Shown: positions 14,867 to 25,379, counted from the stretch's first letter. The stretch is DNA of 32,749 bases from Paludibacter sp. UBA5753 (GCA_002427615.1 DIFH01000087.1:8158-40906); one strand, 5' to 3'. The notes: generated by a model from the sequence alone, not told the origin. A program made the numbers and translations.

Positions 14867-17665
14867 TTATAATATAATTTTAAATGGCAATTTGTTGTTT
14901 TTGCTTTGAACTAAAACAGAATAAACTCCGCGCGCCAGATTATCAATATTCAAATCTATTATATTTTCACCCTGCATTATCTCGGTATTAATCTGTCGAA
15001 TCTCAATTCCTGTAAGCGAGAACATTCGAATAGTGGTTGTGAATGAGGTGTTTGACTTAATAACCAAGATATTTTTACCCTGTCCATTAGTACTTGCAAA
15101 ACAATTTACATCATTTAGGTGAAGCTCATCAACAGCCGCATTGTCATCTAAAATAACTGAAACAATAGGAGAAGGATCTGTCAGCCCTTCATTATTGGCA
15201 GCCTTTAAACGAATATAATAGGTAGCCGGAGTCAGATTTTCGTATGTAGTACAATAGGTGTAAGCATCTACGGTTTTTACCGTCGTACCACGTACTGGAA
15301 AGCTTGCATCTTTCGATAGTTCAACTCTGAAACCTTTAGAGGGTTGTTCGTCCCAACACACTTCTATGTATTCTCCAAAAACTGTACTGGCGCTTGTTGG
15401 TTTTGTAATCTGCGGAATAGGAATCGGAACATCCAATGTTGTAAATAATACCGTTTCGGATGTTGCCTGGATAACTCCATCGGTTACACTTATGCGGGCA
15501 TAATAGTTAGTACTTGGCATCAATGTTCCTGAAGGTAAAGTTAAAGTCGGAGTTTGTAAAGTCCTCAAAAACACTTGTTTGGCTGCACTAAAGTCAACTG
15601 CAGTAGCTATTTCCAGTGTATAGGTAGCATTAGGACTTACATTATCCCACTCAAAAACCGGCGTTAAAGCTACATTGCTACTTCCGTTTGCAGGAGAAAT
15701 AATTTGAAATTTATGACTGGTAAATTTACGTGACTGTGACCATATATCCGCTGCATTTGCTTTTCGTGTTTTTACTCTCCAGAAATATTCTACGTTATCT
15801 TTCAGATTGGTTTGTAAACCTGAGAAAAACTGAGGTTCTTCCGTCTCGCGCGAGCAAACCAAATCGGTAAATTGCGCATCGCGTGCCAATTGCCACACGT
15901 AACTGTCGGCTATTTCAACTGCATTCCATTTAAAGATACAAGGAAGTAATGCGGTTGTATTTTCTGCAGGATACACTAACTCCGCGGCAACAGATGTAAC
16001 CAAACTTTCGCCCATAACACGGGGTGAAGATTCATTTCCATATCTGTCGACTACCGACACTGCAATTTTATGCGTTGCAGAACTTATGGTTGCCGGCAAT
16101 TCAAATTGTTTGTTGTACGCCATTCCTACCAGATATTTAGAGGAAGCAAAAACCGATGCATCATTTCTGTTTGCATTGGGAATGGCATAAATGGCATACC
16201 GCACATTTGTTCCGGCATACGTCCAGGTTAAAGTCTGACCTGACAAACTAATATTCTCCACTAAAGTTTGATGATCACTTGTTTTCCAACCAATAATCGG
16301 AGTTAAAGATGGTTGCGTGAATACATTCTGATTTAAATAACTTACGAAACCACTTGTGTTAATTATTTTATCAGTGGCATAAAAAACACTTCCGGGTGCA
16401 TCGTTTACATCACTCGTGCGATTAAAATCAACTTGTAACGCAATTTCTGAAGGTGCGAAAACTACAGCCTCGGGAGCCCTCATACTTTTCGATAGAGTTT
16501 TTCGGTTAATAGCCATAAGTTCGAGCGTGGAAAGTGATTTTATATAAATGTCTTCGTTTCCTAATTTAACAACTCCCGAAGCGGGAACCGATGAAGCGGC
16601 AGTCAGAGATGAAAGTGAATGGCTCGAATAAAAATGTTTACCAAAACGATTTGTAATATCCGACCACCAGGGAGCTAATTTTCCATAAGGATACGAGCTG
16701 TAAGTTGTCCAGTAAAGTTGTGGCGAAACATAATCGACAGTGCCTTCTTCGAGCCAAGCCACAGGGTCGCAATAAATTTCGGCATACATATTTCCGGTCA
16801 CCCCTACGCCTGATGGTAACATTATTCCACGGTTTGCTGCAACTGTCGCATCGGTAGTCCATGTTCCAAATGGCGAAACACCAAATTTAACATAGGGTTT
16901 TATCGTCTGAATAGTATCATATACAGCTTTAATCATACGATTGACGTTTTCGCGCCGCCAGTCGCCCAGATTTTTATCAGCAGGTTTATAAAGCGACTGT
17001 GCTTCAGCATCCAAGGTATTGCTTGTTCCGCCATAAGCATAAAAATAATCGTCGAAAACAATGCCATCCACATCATAATTATTCACTATTTCTCCAACCA
17101 CTTTCTTAATCTGACTAACCACTTGCGGTAATCCCGGATTCAGAATTTTAGTATAACTGTCGTAAGCCAGCAACCAATCGCGATGTGTATTATAATAATC
17201 TGTCGGTAATTCTCCGTGTGTTGATGATGAAGTAGAATATCTGTAAGGATTCAACCACGCATGTAGCTCGATACCTCTTTTGTGAGCCTCTTCAATGGCA
17301 AAAGTCAACGGATCGTAACCCGGATTGGCTCCGCGTTCGGCCGAAATAAATGCACTCCAAGGTTCGTATGATGATTGATACATCGCATCGCACATACTAC
17401 GCACCTGAAAGAATGCTGCATTCATATTAGCGGCTTTCAACGAATTCAGAATTGAAATGAACTCGTTTTTCTGTTGCTGAATAGCTGCCTGACGTTCGGC
17501 ATCGTTAGTTCCCGTAGCCCGCGGCACTGTAACCGTTGGCCAATCTAACCGCCAAACCGTAGTAAGCCAGGTCGATCGTAATTCATGCTTGGGCGATTGT
17601 CCTGTAACGAATTGAAAATTAGTCAGAACAAGAATTAAAAGAAATATGTAACTCGTTTTTTTCAT
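14867..17665 (-). CDS. Secreted GHL10/DUF187 glycosidase (DigH/YngK family) with T9SS signal
   Basis: Encodes 932 residues. After a signal peptide (about 1-23) comes a GHL10 (DUF187) domain at about 25-370, a TIM barrel with ELRSTWLTTVWRLDWP at the start, AAFFQVRSMCDAMYQSSYEPW, LHAWLNPYR, DVDGIVFDDYFY (with catalytic-region aspartates) and YVSPQLYWT. The family includes E. coli DigH (YddW), which cleaves peptidoglycan glycan strands that lack stem peptides, and B. subtilis YngK. Fibronectin type III-like modules fill about 440-840, and a T9SS C-terminal domain ends the protein (GVYSVLVQSKNN). With the amidase in the same locus this fits stepwise breakdown of peptidoglycan. The exact bond cut by this member is inferred. 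Confidence 0.87.
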   Translation of the reverse strand: MKKTSYIFLLILVLTNFQFVTGQSPKHELRSTWLTTVWRLDWPTVTVPRATGTNDAERQAAIQQQKNEFISILNSLKAANMNAAFFQVRSMCDAMYQSSYEPWSAFISAERGANPGYDPLTFAIEEAHKRGIELHAWLNPYRYSTSSSTHGELPTDYYNTHRDWLLAYDSYTKILNPGLPQVVSQIKKVVGEIVNNYDVDGIVFDDYFYAYGGTSNTLDAEAQSLYKPADKNLGDWRRENVNRMIKAVYDTIQTIKPYVKFGVSPFGTWTTDATVAANRGIMLPSGVGVTGNMYAEIYCDPVAWLEEGTVDYVSPQLYWTTYSSYPYGKLAPWWSDITNRFGKHFYSSHSLSSLTAASSVPASGVVKLGNEDIYIKSLSTLELMAINRKTLSKSMRAPEAVVFAPSEIALQVDFNRTSDVNDAPGSVFYATDKIINTSGFVSYLNQNVFTQPSLTPIIGWKTSDHQTLVENISLSGQTLTWTYAGTNVRYAIYAIPNANRNDASVFASSKYLVGMAYNKQFELPATISSATHKIAVSVVDRYGNESSPRVMGESLVTSVAAELVYPAENTTALLPCIFKWNAVEIADSYVWQLARDAQFTDLVCSRETEEPQFFSGLQTNLKDNVEYFWRVKTRKANAADIWSQSRKFTSHKFQIISPANGSSNVALTPVFEWDNVSPNATYTLEIATAVDFSAAKQVFLRTLQTPTLTLPSGTLMPSTNYYARISVTDGVIQATSETVLFTTLDVPIPIPQITKPTSASTVFGEYIEVCWDEQPSKGFRVELSKDASFPVRGTTVKTVDAYTYCTTYENLTPATYYIRLKAANNEGLTDPSPIVSVILDDNAAVDELHLNDVNCFASTNGQGKNILVIKSNTSFTTTIRMFSLTGIEIRQINTEIMQGENIIDLNIDNLARGVYSVLVQSKNNKLPFKIIL

Positions 17666-17781
17666 TTAGAAATAATTAAAAAACTATCAACTCCCAAATG
17701 GGCTTTTGGTTCATATCGAACAAACCAAACAATTTTTTCACCGACTCTATAGCGCCCTTTGAAAATTAGAAGCCAATATCA

Positions 17782-19455
17782 TCAAAATAATTTAGATTTG
17801 GTTTGATTCACCGACACACCATATACTTCTATCCCTTCAACCACATACTCAATGAACCCTTTTGCCGGATTATATCGCATTAAACCTGATTTAACCGTAG
17901 CATCGGCCGAACGTAAACCAAAATAAACAGAACCATCGTTTTCGTCCAAAGCCAATTGACAAATACCAATAAACTCACCTGTTGAACCTTCGCCTTTACC
18001 TGCTTCGGTTACCGGAGTAACGGTTTTTCCATTAGCAAGTTTCAGTTTATATGGGTTCAGTTGTTCGCGCGATTTAATAGCTTCCAGTTGTGCAATGGTA
18101 CAACGATATAAACCTTCGTAGCCTGTATCATATATTGTAAAATAAATGACCTGATTTTTAGCATCCCATACAAAAGATTTCGGCGACATACCTTCGAGTA
18201 CAACACCTGAAGTTGGAATAGGAGTGTTTTGAGGAATTGTAGAAGTAAATATATCGGAATCGGTAAACCGGAAAATTCCATTACCATTATATGTTTTACA
18301 CCAATACCATATACCGTTAATTTTGCCAAATGCGGCATTCATAGCGCCATAGCTCAAGCCCTGTCCATAGTAACTCAACGATGTATTTTGAATTACATAA
18401 GGATAATCGGTACGTGTAAGAGAGCGATTACGTTCATTCAAATTTATAGTTGAAATTCCCGTATTTCTATCGCTAAAATACAATTGACCACTCTCAATAT
18501 AACCATAAAATGGATCGTCGAATGCTGCTCCGGTATTTGTAAGCATAGTTTCGACTTTCGCACCACTCTTCGACATAACGAAAATCCGTCCGTCACCCTG
18601 ATTTCCATCAACATCATTAATGTAAATAAACTGACGTCCACAATCGAGCACATACAAGGAAGTATCGTTAAATAAAATATTCAATGGATGTTGTCCTGAT
18701 TTAACTCCCATATCAAATGGATTGATTTTCATTGTTGCAGGTGCATTATTAGTCAGTTTTAATGCCATAATATTCCCCGATTTAACAGCAAAGTAAAGTG
18801 TTGGTACCGCTGAATTGTAGGCGACCGGAACATTTAAAATACCTTCTTCTAATAAACGACCGCCTAATTTTACTTGTAATTTGACCTGCTGAGATCCCAC
18901 ATTGCTAAATTTGATTTTACCCGGATCTTTTCCTACGAAAGATTCTTTGGGGGCACCATTTTCATCCAAAGCTCCGGAGGGAAATGTCCAAGTGTATTCC
19001 TCTGATAAACCTTCAGGATTTGGAAGCTCCACATTGAAAGTCACATAAGTAGTGAGTACTTCGCACAAGCCATTAACAACCGCATTCAGTTTTAATATGG
19101 GTTTAATGTCGCTGATTAATATTTTTTGTGTGAGATAACCAACTCCTGCAACCGTAAGCTTTACTTCATAAGTCCCTGCTATATTGTATTGGTGTGTTAC
19201 TGAATCACCTACTGCAGTTTCTCCATCGCCAAAATCCCATGTACATTCACCTTGAACTGCCGATGTACTGATGAATTTTATATTAGCGCCCACATAATAA
19301 TCCAGCTGATAAGCGTCGTCGGTAACAGTATAATTAAAAGCTACATCCGGACTTGGTAATTGTTCGATAAGTGGAACATGATCAACACAACCAACAGCCC
19401 AGATACTTATGGTAACAACCACACTGTATAATTTGATTTTATTTAATATATTCAT
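17782..19455 (-). CDS. PKD-domain surface lipoprotein with propeller
   Basis: Encodes 557 residues. A lipobox (WAVGC, Cys23) marks it as a lipoprotein. A PKD domain at about 40-115 shows the diagnostic WDFGDGETAVGDSVTHQY followed by GTYEVKLTV, a second Ig/PKD-like unit covers about 120-215, and a long beta-propeller-like C-terminal half runs from about 220 (IMALKLTNNAP) to the end. It takes the place that SusE/SusF or other surface glycan-binding proteins hold in PULs: after SusD and an intermediate lipoprotein, before the secreted glycosidase. It has no catalytic motif. Binding of peptidoglycan fragments at the cell surface is inferred. Confidence 0.75.
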   Translation of the reverse strand: MNILNKIKLYSVVVTISIWAVGCVDHVPLIEQLPSPDVAFNYTVTDDAYQLDYYVGANIKFISTSAVQGECTWDFGDGETAVGDSVTHQYNIAGTYEVKLTVAGVGYLTQKILISDIKPILKLNAVVNGLCEVLTTYVTFNVELPNPEGLSEEYTWTFPSGALDENGAPKESFVGKDPGKIKFSNVGSQQVKLQVKLGGRLLEEGILNVPVAYNSAVPTLYFAVKSGNIMALKLTNNAPATMKINPFDMGVKSGQHPLNILFNDTSLYVLDCGRQFIYINDVDGNQGDGRIFVMSKSGAKVETMLTNTGAAFDDPFYGYIESGQLYFSDRNTGISTINLNERNRSLTRTDYPYVIQNTSLSYYGQGLSYGAMNAAFGKINGIWYWCKTYNGNGIFRFTDSDIFTSTIPQNTPIPTSGVVLEGMSPKSFVWDAKNQVIYFTIYDTGYEGLYRCTIAQLEAIKSREQLNPYKLKLANGKTVTPVTEAGKGEGSTGEFIGICQLALDENDGSVYFGLRSADATVKSGLMRYNPAKGFIEYVVEGIEVYGVSVNQTKSKLF

Positions 19456-19469
19456 AATTCAATGTGTAA

Positions 19470-20318
19470 TTAATTAAGTGAAACTTCTTTACTTAAAGCC
19501 AATCCAATTGTTCCCTTTTTGTCGAATGCTTTTAAAATTGCATTTACCTTGTACGAACGTGAGTATTCAACATCATAATTGGTGGTTGAACTGTTGTAAA
19601 TTAAATCGGCAAAAGGTATTGTATTATAAATATCGATTATTGCCTGTGGAACAGGAGTATTTCCTTGAGCATCTTTCGGGAAATGATAATCCCAACCTCC
19701 GGAATTTTCATTTTTGGTGGAATCAAGATAAACCTTGAAATTATCAACCAAATTCAAGCCCAGATACATTTTCTGAAAATCTGTTGCTTTCATTAACCCA
19801 AACAAACTATCTTTGAAATGTTGCATAAAATCATTACCAAAATATTTCTTCATTTTTTCAGCATCGAACGAACTTGGTTTTATCCATGTAGTTGTTGCAA
19901 GCGTATTGCTGGTTGGAAATTCAGCAGAAAAACTATAAGCATGAAGTGAATCGTTCCAATAACTTTCATTGTGGGTATATTCTGATATTTTCTGAGCAAT
20001 ACGTTTTTCAATCGATTTAGTTGACACAAAATTATAGGTAAAAGTTTTTGTCCAGGGGCAGGTTACAGTTTTTGACTCTTCTTCGGTTAAGTTATACCAA
20101 ACTTCGAGTTTATTAATTTCTTCTGTTCCTGTTGTGTAATACTGAACAGTAAAGGGGACATTACTTCCTGCTGTAACCGTACTGCTTCCCAATTCCCAAT
20201 AAACATGAGGAGCCATATTTCCAACAATAACAGCACCATCCAATGTATCGTTTTTATCACAAGCCGTTATCAGCAGCACTGATAAAAATACAACTGTTAT
20301 ATTTCGAAAGTTTTTCAT
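19470..20318 (-). CDS. PUL lipoprotein of unknown fold
   Basis: Encodes 282 residues from the ATG giving MKNFRNITVVFLSVLLITAC, a lipoprotein signal with Cys20; upstream in-frame starts (up to 20360) add a tail that would overlap the SusD gene and spoil the signal, so this start is preferred. The mature protein begins with an Ig-like strand-rich part (MAPHVYWELGSSTVTAGSNV), then a helical insert (about 145-200, with KKYFGNDFMQHFKD), and returns to strands (YDVEYSRSYKVNAILKAFDK). I recognise no named family. Its place between SusD and the PKD lipoprotein, with 14 bases to the latter, suggests an outer-membrane lipoprotein of the import complex. Confidence 0.72.
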   Translation of the reverse strand: MKNFRNITVVFLSVLLITACDKNDTLDGAVIVGNMAPHVYWELGSSTVTAGSNVPFTVQYYTTGTEEINKLEVWYNLTEEESKTVTCPWTKTFTYNFVSTKSIEKRIAQKISEYTHNESYWNDSLHAYSFSAEFPTSNTLATTTWIKPSSFDAEKMKKYFGNDFMQHFKDSLFGLMKATDFQKMYLGLNLVDNFKVYLDSTKNENSGGWDYHFPKDAQGNTPVPQAIIDIYNTIPFADLIYNSSTTNYDVEYSRSYKVNAILKAFDKKGTIGLALSKEVSLN

Positions 20319-20350
20319 ATTTATATTTGTTATTATCATTTTGAAGAAAG

Positions 20351-22123
20351 TTATTTCCATTTGGTATCGTCGGCTGTGGTAACGACCGAACTGTTTTTAT
20401 ATGCCCAAATCATACGTTTTTTTAACCATTCTGGATTTTTGTAAGCGCCGAGTCGTTCTAATTCTTTACGATTGTATTTGTCTTCCGTTTCCGGATCGTA
20501 ATTCAAACGGGTTATCCATGCATTGGGAGAGAATTTGGCATTTACCCCATATTCGGCGCTTGTATTCCAATAAGCTTCATATAGATTATAAGGTCTTGTA
20601 AGGGAATATTCAACCGAAAAGTTTGCAGGATTTACATTTCTCGAACCATCGTGGCAACTTTTCACAGTATAAACATACACTCCATCGTAAGCAATACCAT
20701 TAGTTTTACTGCTATAGTTATAACGACGAACATCAGTCCAAAGTTCCGGCTGCATATACATAGCTACATATTTTTGCTGCATCAGGTCGGCAATGGTGAA
20801 TACTGCTTCGCCCGGAAGACGAATCTGGAAGAAACGATCGTAATAAGTTTGTTTAACTGAATTTTCTGTTGTGACGCCTACTCTCTCCATATTTCTTTTA
20901 ACAGCAGCTACAGTTGTGTTATATGCTGCCGGTTTGTCGCCCTTCCAGTATTGTGCTTCAGCTTTCATAAACAGCAACTCCTCTTTCGACATAAGCATAA
21001 TATAACCATCGTTTTTTGAATATGGATTTTTACCTTCAGCAGCATACAAATCAGGATAATAAGTTACTTTCATTGAAGTAGCCATACCAATATTATTCTC
21101 CAAATAACGTAAAATCCTAACACTTTTATCATCTAGACGTGGAGTCATCAACTCAACAGCGCGTGGATCAAGCGCATAACCTCTTGATTGTGCATAAGAT
21201 ACATAACTACCTAACAGTGCATAAGTTAGGAATTTTGATGGAATTGCCTCAGTAAGCAAGTTTTCGCGTGCCTGCGCCCAACCCAGATTCAGTTTTGGCT
21301 GAGCCGGTCCCCACGGACAGTTTTTCTCTGTCGAACCGCCGTCGTATTTATAGATGGCATCCTGATAGGACGGATCATTCAATGCTTCATCAACCGCTGC
21401 AATAATTTTATCGCAGTTTGCAGGAGTATTATCCCAGTTAGGTAATTTACGAAGCAATATGCGGGCTTTTAATGCTTTTGTAAAAGCACGCCACTTCCCT
21501 AAATCTCCTTCGAAAATACGATCCATTTTCTTTGTGATTGCTTTATTATCCGCATTTTCTACCCAATCTGGGTCATTATACAAAGCAATCAGGTCATCGG
21601 CTTCTTTAGTCATCCATTCGTAAACCGACTCTTGCGTGTCGTAGGAAGGCGAGTTTGAAAGATATACCTGCGAATGTGGAATATCGCCAAAAGCATCGGT
21701 CGTCAGCAATGTAGAATGAAGACGAATTGTACGTGCGATAAGTATAAAGTTTTTAGAATTTATATCTTCGGCAGCATCAATCAAAGCATTTACATTCACC
21801 CCTATATCGTAAAAATGTCGACGCCATTGAGGATGACGATTCATCGACAGCATTTCCCAACCGCTTTTATAAGCATAAGCTCCCGTTTGGCTTCGACCGC
21901 CTGTGGTAAGTGCCTGCGATAAATAGATGCCATATTCGGCATGGTCGTAACAAATTTGCGAAGCGTAAAAAATGACTAATGGCAAGGATTGATCGGCTGT
22001 TACTGTCACCGGACTATCCTTGCTGGTATTCACATCCAACCATTCTTCGCATCCGCTCAACATAAAACCAATGGCAACAATTAAAATTGCACTAAGATTT
22101 TTGAATTTATTTTTTGTATTCAT
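20351..22123 (-). CDS. SusD/RagB-family nutrient-binding lipoprotein
   Basis: Encodes 590 residues. The lipobox LSGC (Cys25) is followed directly by EEWLDVNTSKDSP, the usual start of mature SusD-like proteins. The helical TPR-like core is visible in NFILIARTIRLHSTLLTTDAFGDIP and AFTKALKARILLRKLPNW, and the late SKEELLFMKAEAQYWKG is the typical SusD substrate-lid region. It caps the SusC barrel at the outer-membrane surface and captures oligosaccharide for import. The gene follows susC after 14 bases. The preference for peptidoglycan glycan is inferred from neighbours, not from the sequence. Confidence 0.93.
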   Translation of the reverse strand: MNTKNKFKNLSAILIVAIGFMLSGCEEWLDVNTSKDSPVTVTADQSLPLVIFYASQICYDHAEYGIYLSQALTTGGRSQTGAYAYKSGWEMLSMNRHPQWRRHFYDIGVNVNALIDAAEDINSKNFILIARTIRLHSTLLTTDAFGDIPHSQVYLSNSPSYDTQESVYEWMTKEADDLIALYNDPDWVENADNKAITKKMDRIFEGDLGKWRAFTKALKARILLRKLPNWDNTPANCDKIIAAVDEALNDPSYQDAIYKYDGGSTEKNCPWGPAQPKLNLGWAQARENLLTEAIPSKFLTYALLGSYVSYAQSRGYALDPRAVELMTPRLDDKSVRILRYLENNIGMATSMKVTYYPDLYAAEGKNPYSKNDGYIMLMSKEELLFMKAEAQYWKGDKPAAYNTTVAAVKRNMERVGVTTENSVKQTYYDRFFQIRLPGEAVFTIADLMQQKYVAMYMQPELWTDVRRYNYSSKTNGIAYDGVYVYTVKSCHDGSRNVNPANFSVEYSLTRPYNLYEAYWNTSAEYGVNAKFSPNAWITRLNYDPETEDKYNRKELERLGAYKNPEWLKKRMIWAYKNSSVVTTADDTKWK

Positions 22124-22137
22124 TGTTGTAGTATATT

Positions 22138-25100
22138 TTAGAAGTTGGCATTAAGAGTAAAATTAAAACTACGGGTATTGGGTACCGGATAATTATCAAT
22201 ACCCATGCCGCCTGTTCCACCCGAACTGGTGCTTGCATTGGTTTGAGGATCAGAGCCAGTGTATTTTGTCAACAAAAACAAGTTCGTTCCTGTCAATGAA
22301 CATTTTAATCCTTTAAGCATTGTTTTCTTTACATATTTTGATAAATCATACGACAATGTGAGATAACTCAATCGAATATAGGATGCATCTTCAATAAAAT
22401 TTGAACTCACACCGGCATAAAACTCTGTAATGGTACGGTAATCAAGCACAATAGGAGTAGTATTTTGCTTATAGGTACCATCGGCTTGTTTCACTACGCC
22501 ATCCCAAACTATTTGCCGTCCACGATAAAATTCCAAGTCTTTATGTTGTCCGGCGCTCCAAAGTCCACGTCCGGTTACATTCACCACATCACCGCCTTTA
22601 CGTCCATCGAGCAACATACTAACCGAAAAATCTTTGTATTTGAAGTTGGTTGATAATCCCAATAAAAAATCAGGTTCACGATTACCAATCACTACACTTT
22701 TTGTAGGATTTATTTTTGGATAACCATCTGTTCCGACAATTACTTGACCATCTTCAGTTCTCAGATAATCTTTTCCTGAAATAGCCGTGGTTGACCCATT
22801 TAAGTAAGCTGTCGGGAAAATATCTCCATATTGAGTTCCTTGTATTTCAACTATATCGTCGGGTAAATCAACTACAACGCCTCTGTTTAATCCAAAATTA
22901 GCAGAGGCAGTCCATGATAATTTTTTGTTTTTAATTATATCTTGTTCCAATGTCAATTCAATACCTTGATTTTTAATATCTCCTTCGTTACGGGTTTGCA
23001 AAATATAACCCGATGCCGGTGAAACGCGTACAGTTACAATTTGATTATCAACAGCCGTTGAATAATAGGCAATATCCAATCGCGTTTTGCCATCGAAATA
23101 ACGTGTGTCAAAACCAATTTCCCACGAATCTGAAATCTCAGGAAGTAAATTACTTGCAACTGACTTGGCAGGATCTGCGCCATAACCACCATCAGGTAAA
23201 GTCGGATATTGAGTGAATTTACGGTCGAACAAATTGGCAGGTGCATCTTTACCTACACGCGCCCAGTTCCCTCTGACTTTACCATACGAGAACCAATCAT
23301 TTGAAAGATTAAATAATTCTGAAAAAATTAATCCTCCTGTAATTGACGGATAATAATAGGGGTTATATTTCATGGCAATTGTCGACGACCAGTCCCAGCG
23401 TGAAGTTACACTCAATGTTGCCAACCCTTTATAATCGCCCCGTAATTCTCCAAAAACTCCTGCATTTCTACGCTCTGAGTGGTTTAACTCTATATCCTGC
23501 ACTTTGGCTACCTCATTTACATTTGACATACTGTATATGCCCGGAATAATAAAGTCCCTACCCTTCATCGTAGTTGAAATTCCATTCCTCATCTTTATCT
23601 CTGAACCAGCCAGCAACTCAATATTGATGCCATTTTCCAATTCAATTTTATAAGTTGCCATTGCTGAAGCAGTAAGCAATTCGCTTTTACTTTGTCTGTA
23701 TTCGTAAGCTCCAAAATAATCGCGGGAATCAGCATTACTCTTAACGCTGGCGATTTTTTCTTCACTAAAATATGGTACTGAATTATAATAAGCATCATAC
23801 TCGGCTAAATCCTGCGCAAAAAGGTCTTGATCTAAGTAATCTTTTGATTTAGGTGCATTGGGTAAAATTACCGAATCATCGAATCGTGGAACTGAATACC
23901 CATCGTATGAATAATTACTTTGGTCGTAACTTAAACGGCCGGTGATATCAAGATTATGAATCAGCTTATAAGTTAAAGAACCTTGCATTAAATTTCGGGT
24001 CGATTTGTTTACTCCAGAATCCATATATCTGCTCCACAAAGGACTGATTGGAGAATCTTCTTTTTTCGTTTGATCCAGATATCGAAAACGAGGCCAACCC
24101 TTATCTTCATAATTTGTAATATCATCATTTATCGGCCATGTATATACCGACGAAATTGAACCAGCGCTACGATAAGTATTATTGGTTATATTCGCACTCA
24201 TCATTCCCGAAAGATTTTTGTTAATCTGATAAGTACCTTTAAGCATAAGACCTATCGTTCTCAAATAATCGTTAGGCACTATCCCTTCGTTGCTCGAATA
24301 ATTGGCCGAGGCATAGGACTGAAAATTTTCACTCCCGCCCGACATGCTGATATCGTATTTCTGATAAACTCCGTTTTTGAAAAAATTTCCGATATTATCA
24401 TAAATTTTCTCTCCTTCATTCAACAACGGACCCCAACCGCCATTGGTTAATGGTTTGTAGAAACCCAAAGATCCGGGTCTAAACAGTTGCTGAATTTGTG
24501 GCAAACGAACCGGTTGATCAATTTGCAAACTTGCATTTATCGTGGTTGAAATTTTGCCTACAGCACCCTGTTTGGTGGTCACCATAATTACACCGTTTGC
24601 CGCTTCCTGTCCATAAAGTGCGGCCGCGGCGGCACCTTTTAAGACAGTTACATTTTCAATATCGTTCGGATTGATTACCGCAGCACTCGACCCGCCTCCT
24701 GAAATAGGCATTCCATCAACAATTAACAAGGGCTCGTTATTTTGTGAAGGATTGATGGAAGAAATTCCGCGTAAAATAATTTGCGAACCTGAATTAGGTG
24801 AACCACCAGCGTTGGTCACACTCACACCGGCAACTTTTCCTTGTAATGAATTCACAAAATTGGCTGAACGTCCATCAGTTAATGCATCTGAATTTACACT
24901 TTGTACGGCAAAATTCAATCTCTTCTTTTCCTGCTTTACACCCATAGCCGTTACGACTACTTCATCAATAGCAATAGCGCTTGATTTTAAAACTACGTTC
25001 AACACTGTTGTGCCCGTCACTTGCTTTTCCGTTTTTTCCATCCCCACATAGCTGAACACTAAAGTAGCTCCCGATGAAACAGAAAGGGTATAAACACCAT

Positions 25101-25269
25101 CGAAATTTGTAACGGTTCCGTTTGTAGTTCCTTTTTCTACAATCGAAGCGCCGATAATGGGTAAACCATCTTCTTTCGATGTAACAGTTCCGGTTATGTT
25201 TACTTTCTGAGCAAACCCCAACTGCCATATAAAAAAGAAACCTATAAATAATAAAATGGCTCTTTTCAT
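22138..25269 (-). CDS. SusC/RagA-family TonB-linked outer-membrane transporter
   Basis: Encodes 1043 residues, the normal size. Domain order: signal peptide (about 1-20), carboxypeptidase-regulatory-like domain (NITGTVTSKEDGLPIIGASI, about 24-95), TonB box region with DEVVVTAMG at about 103, plug domain (NSLQGKVAGVSVTNAGGSP to about 225) and a 22-stranded barrel ending in aromatic F (FNFTLNANF). The last Phe is the usual BAM signal. With SusD it imports glycan fragments into the periplasm using TonB energy. It is the first gene of the structural block and has its own promoter overlapping a LacI-type operator, with no ECF sigma/anti-sigma pair nearby, so control by a LacI-family repressor is likely. 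Confidence 0.95.
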   Translation of the reverse strand: MKRAILLFIGFFFIWQLGFAQKVNITGTVTSKEDGLPIIGASIVEKGTTNGTVTNFDGVYTLSVSSGATLVFSYVGMEKTEKQVTGTTVLNVVLKSSAIAIDEVVVTAMGVKQEKKRLNFAVQSVNSDALTDGRSANFVNSLQGKVAGVSVTNAGGSPNSGSQIILRGISSINPSQNNEPLLIVDGMPISGGGSSAAVINPNDIENVTVLKGAAAAALYGQEAANGVIMVTTKQGAVGKISTTINASLQIDQPVRLPQIQQLFRPGSLGFYKPLTNGGWGPLLNEGEKIYDNIGNFFKNGVYQKYDISMSGGSENFQSYASANYSSNEGIVPNDYLRTIGLMLKGTYQINKNLSGMMSANITNNTYRSAGSISSVYTWPINDDITNYEDKGWPRFRYLDQTKKEDSPISPLWSRYMDSGVNKSTRNLMQGSLTYKLIHNLDITGRLSYDQSNYSYDGYSVPRFDDSVILPNAPKSKDYLDQDLFAQDLAEYDAYYNSVPYFSEEKIASVKSNADSRDYFGAYEYRQSKSELLTASAMATYKIELENGINIELLAGSEIKMRNGISTTMKGRDFIIPGIYSMSNVNEVAKVQDIELNHSERRNAGVFGELRGDYKGLATLSVTSRWDWSSTIAMKYNPYYYPSITGGLIFSELFNLSNDWFSYGKVRGNWARVGKDAPANLFDRKFTQYPTLPDGGYGADPAKSVASNLLPEISDSWEIGFDTRYFDGKTRLDIAYYSTAVDNQIVTVRVSPASGYILQTRNEGDIKNQGIELTLEQDIIKNKKLSWTASANFGLNRGVVVDLPDDIVEIQGTQYGDIFPTAYLNGSTTAISGKDYLRTEDGQVIVGTDGYPKINPTKSVVIGNREPDFLLGLSTNFKYKDFSVSMLLDGRKGGDVVNVTGRGLWSAGQHKDLEFYRGRQIVWDGVVKQADGTYKQNTTPIVLDYRTITEFYAGVSSNFIEDASYIRLSYLTLSYDLSKYVKKTMLKGLKCSLTGTNLFLLTKYTGSDPQTNASTSSGGTGGMGIDNYPVPNTRSFNFTLNANF

Positions 25270-25347
25270 AAATTTGATTAATTTGTTATATGTTTAATTG
25301 TGTATTGTGATACTTATGATTGAAAATTGTTACGGTTTTCAATGATG

Positions 25348-25379
25348 CAAAAGAACAAAAAAAAAACTCAACCTGCAAA
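25348..25379 (-). promoter_or_regulatory. Candidate promoter of the susC operon
   Basis: On the minus strand TTTG (25376-25379) is followed after 20 bases by TTCTTTTG (25348-25355), one mismatch from TAnnTTTG. The TTTG lies inside the LacI-type palindrome 25374-25387, so a bound regulator would block it. Confidence 0.55.

Noticed and set aside
24671..25051. A 126-codon plus frame opposite susC
   Set aside because: Shadow of a strongly conserved gene on the other strand.
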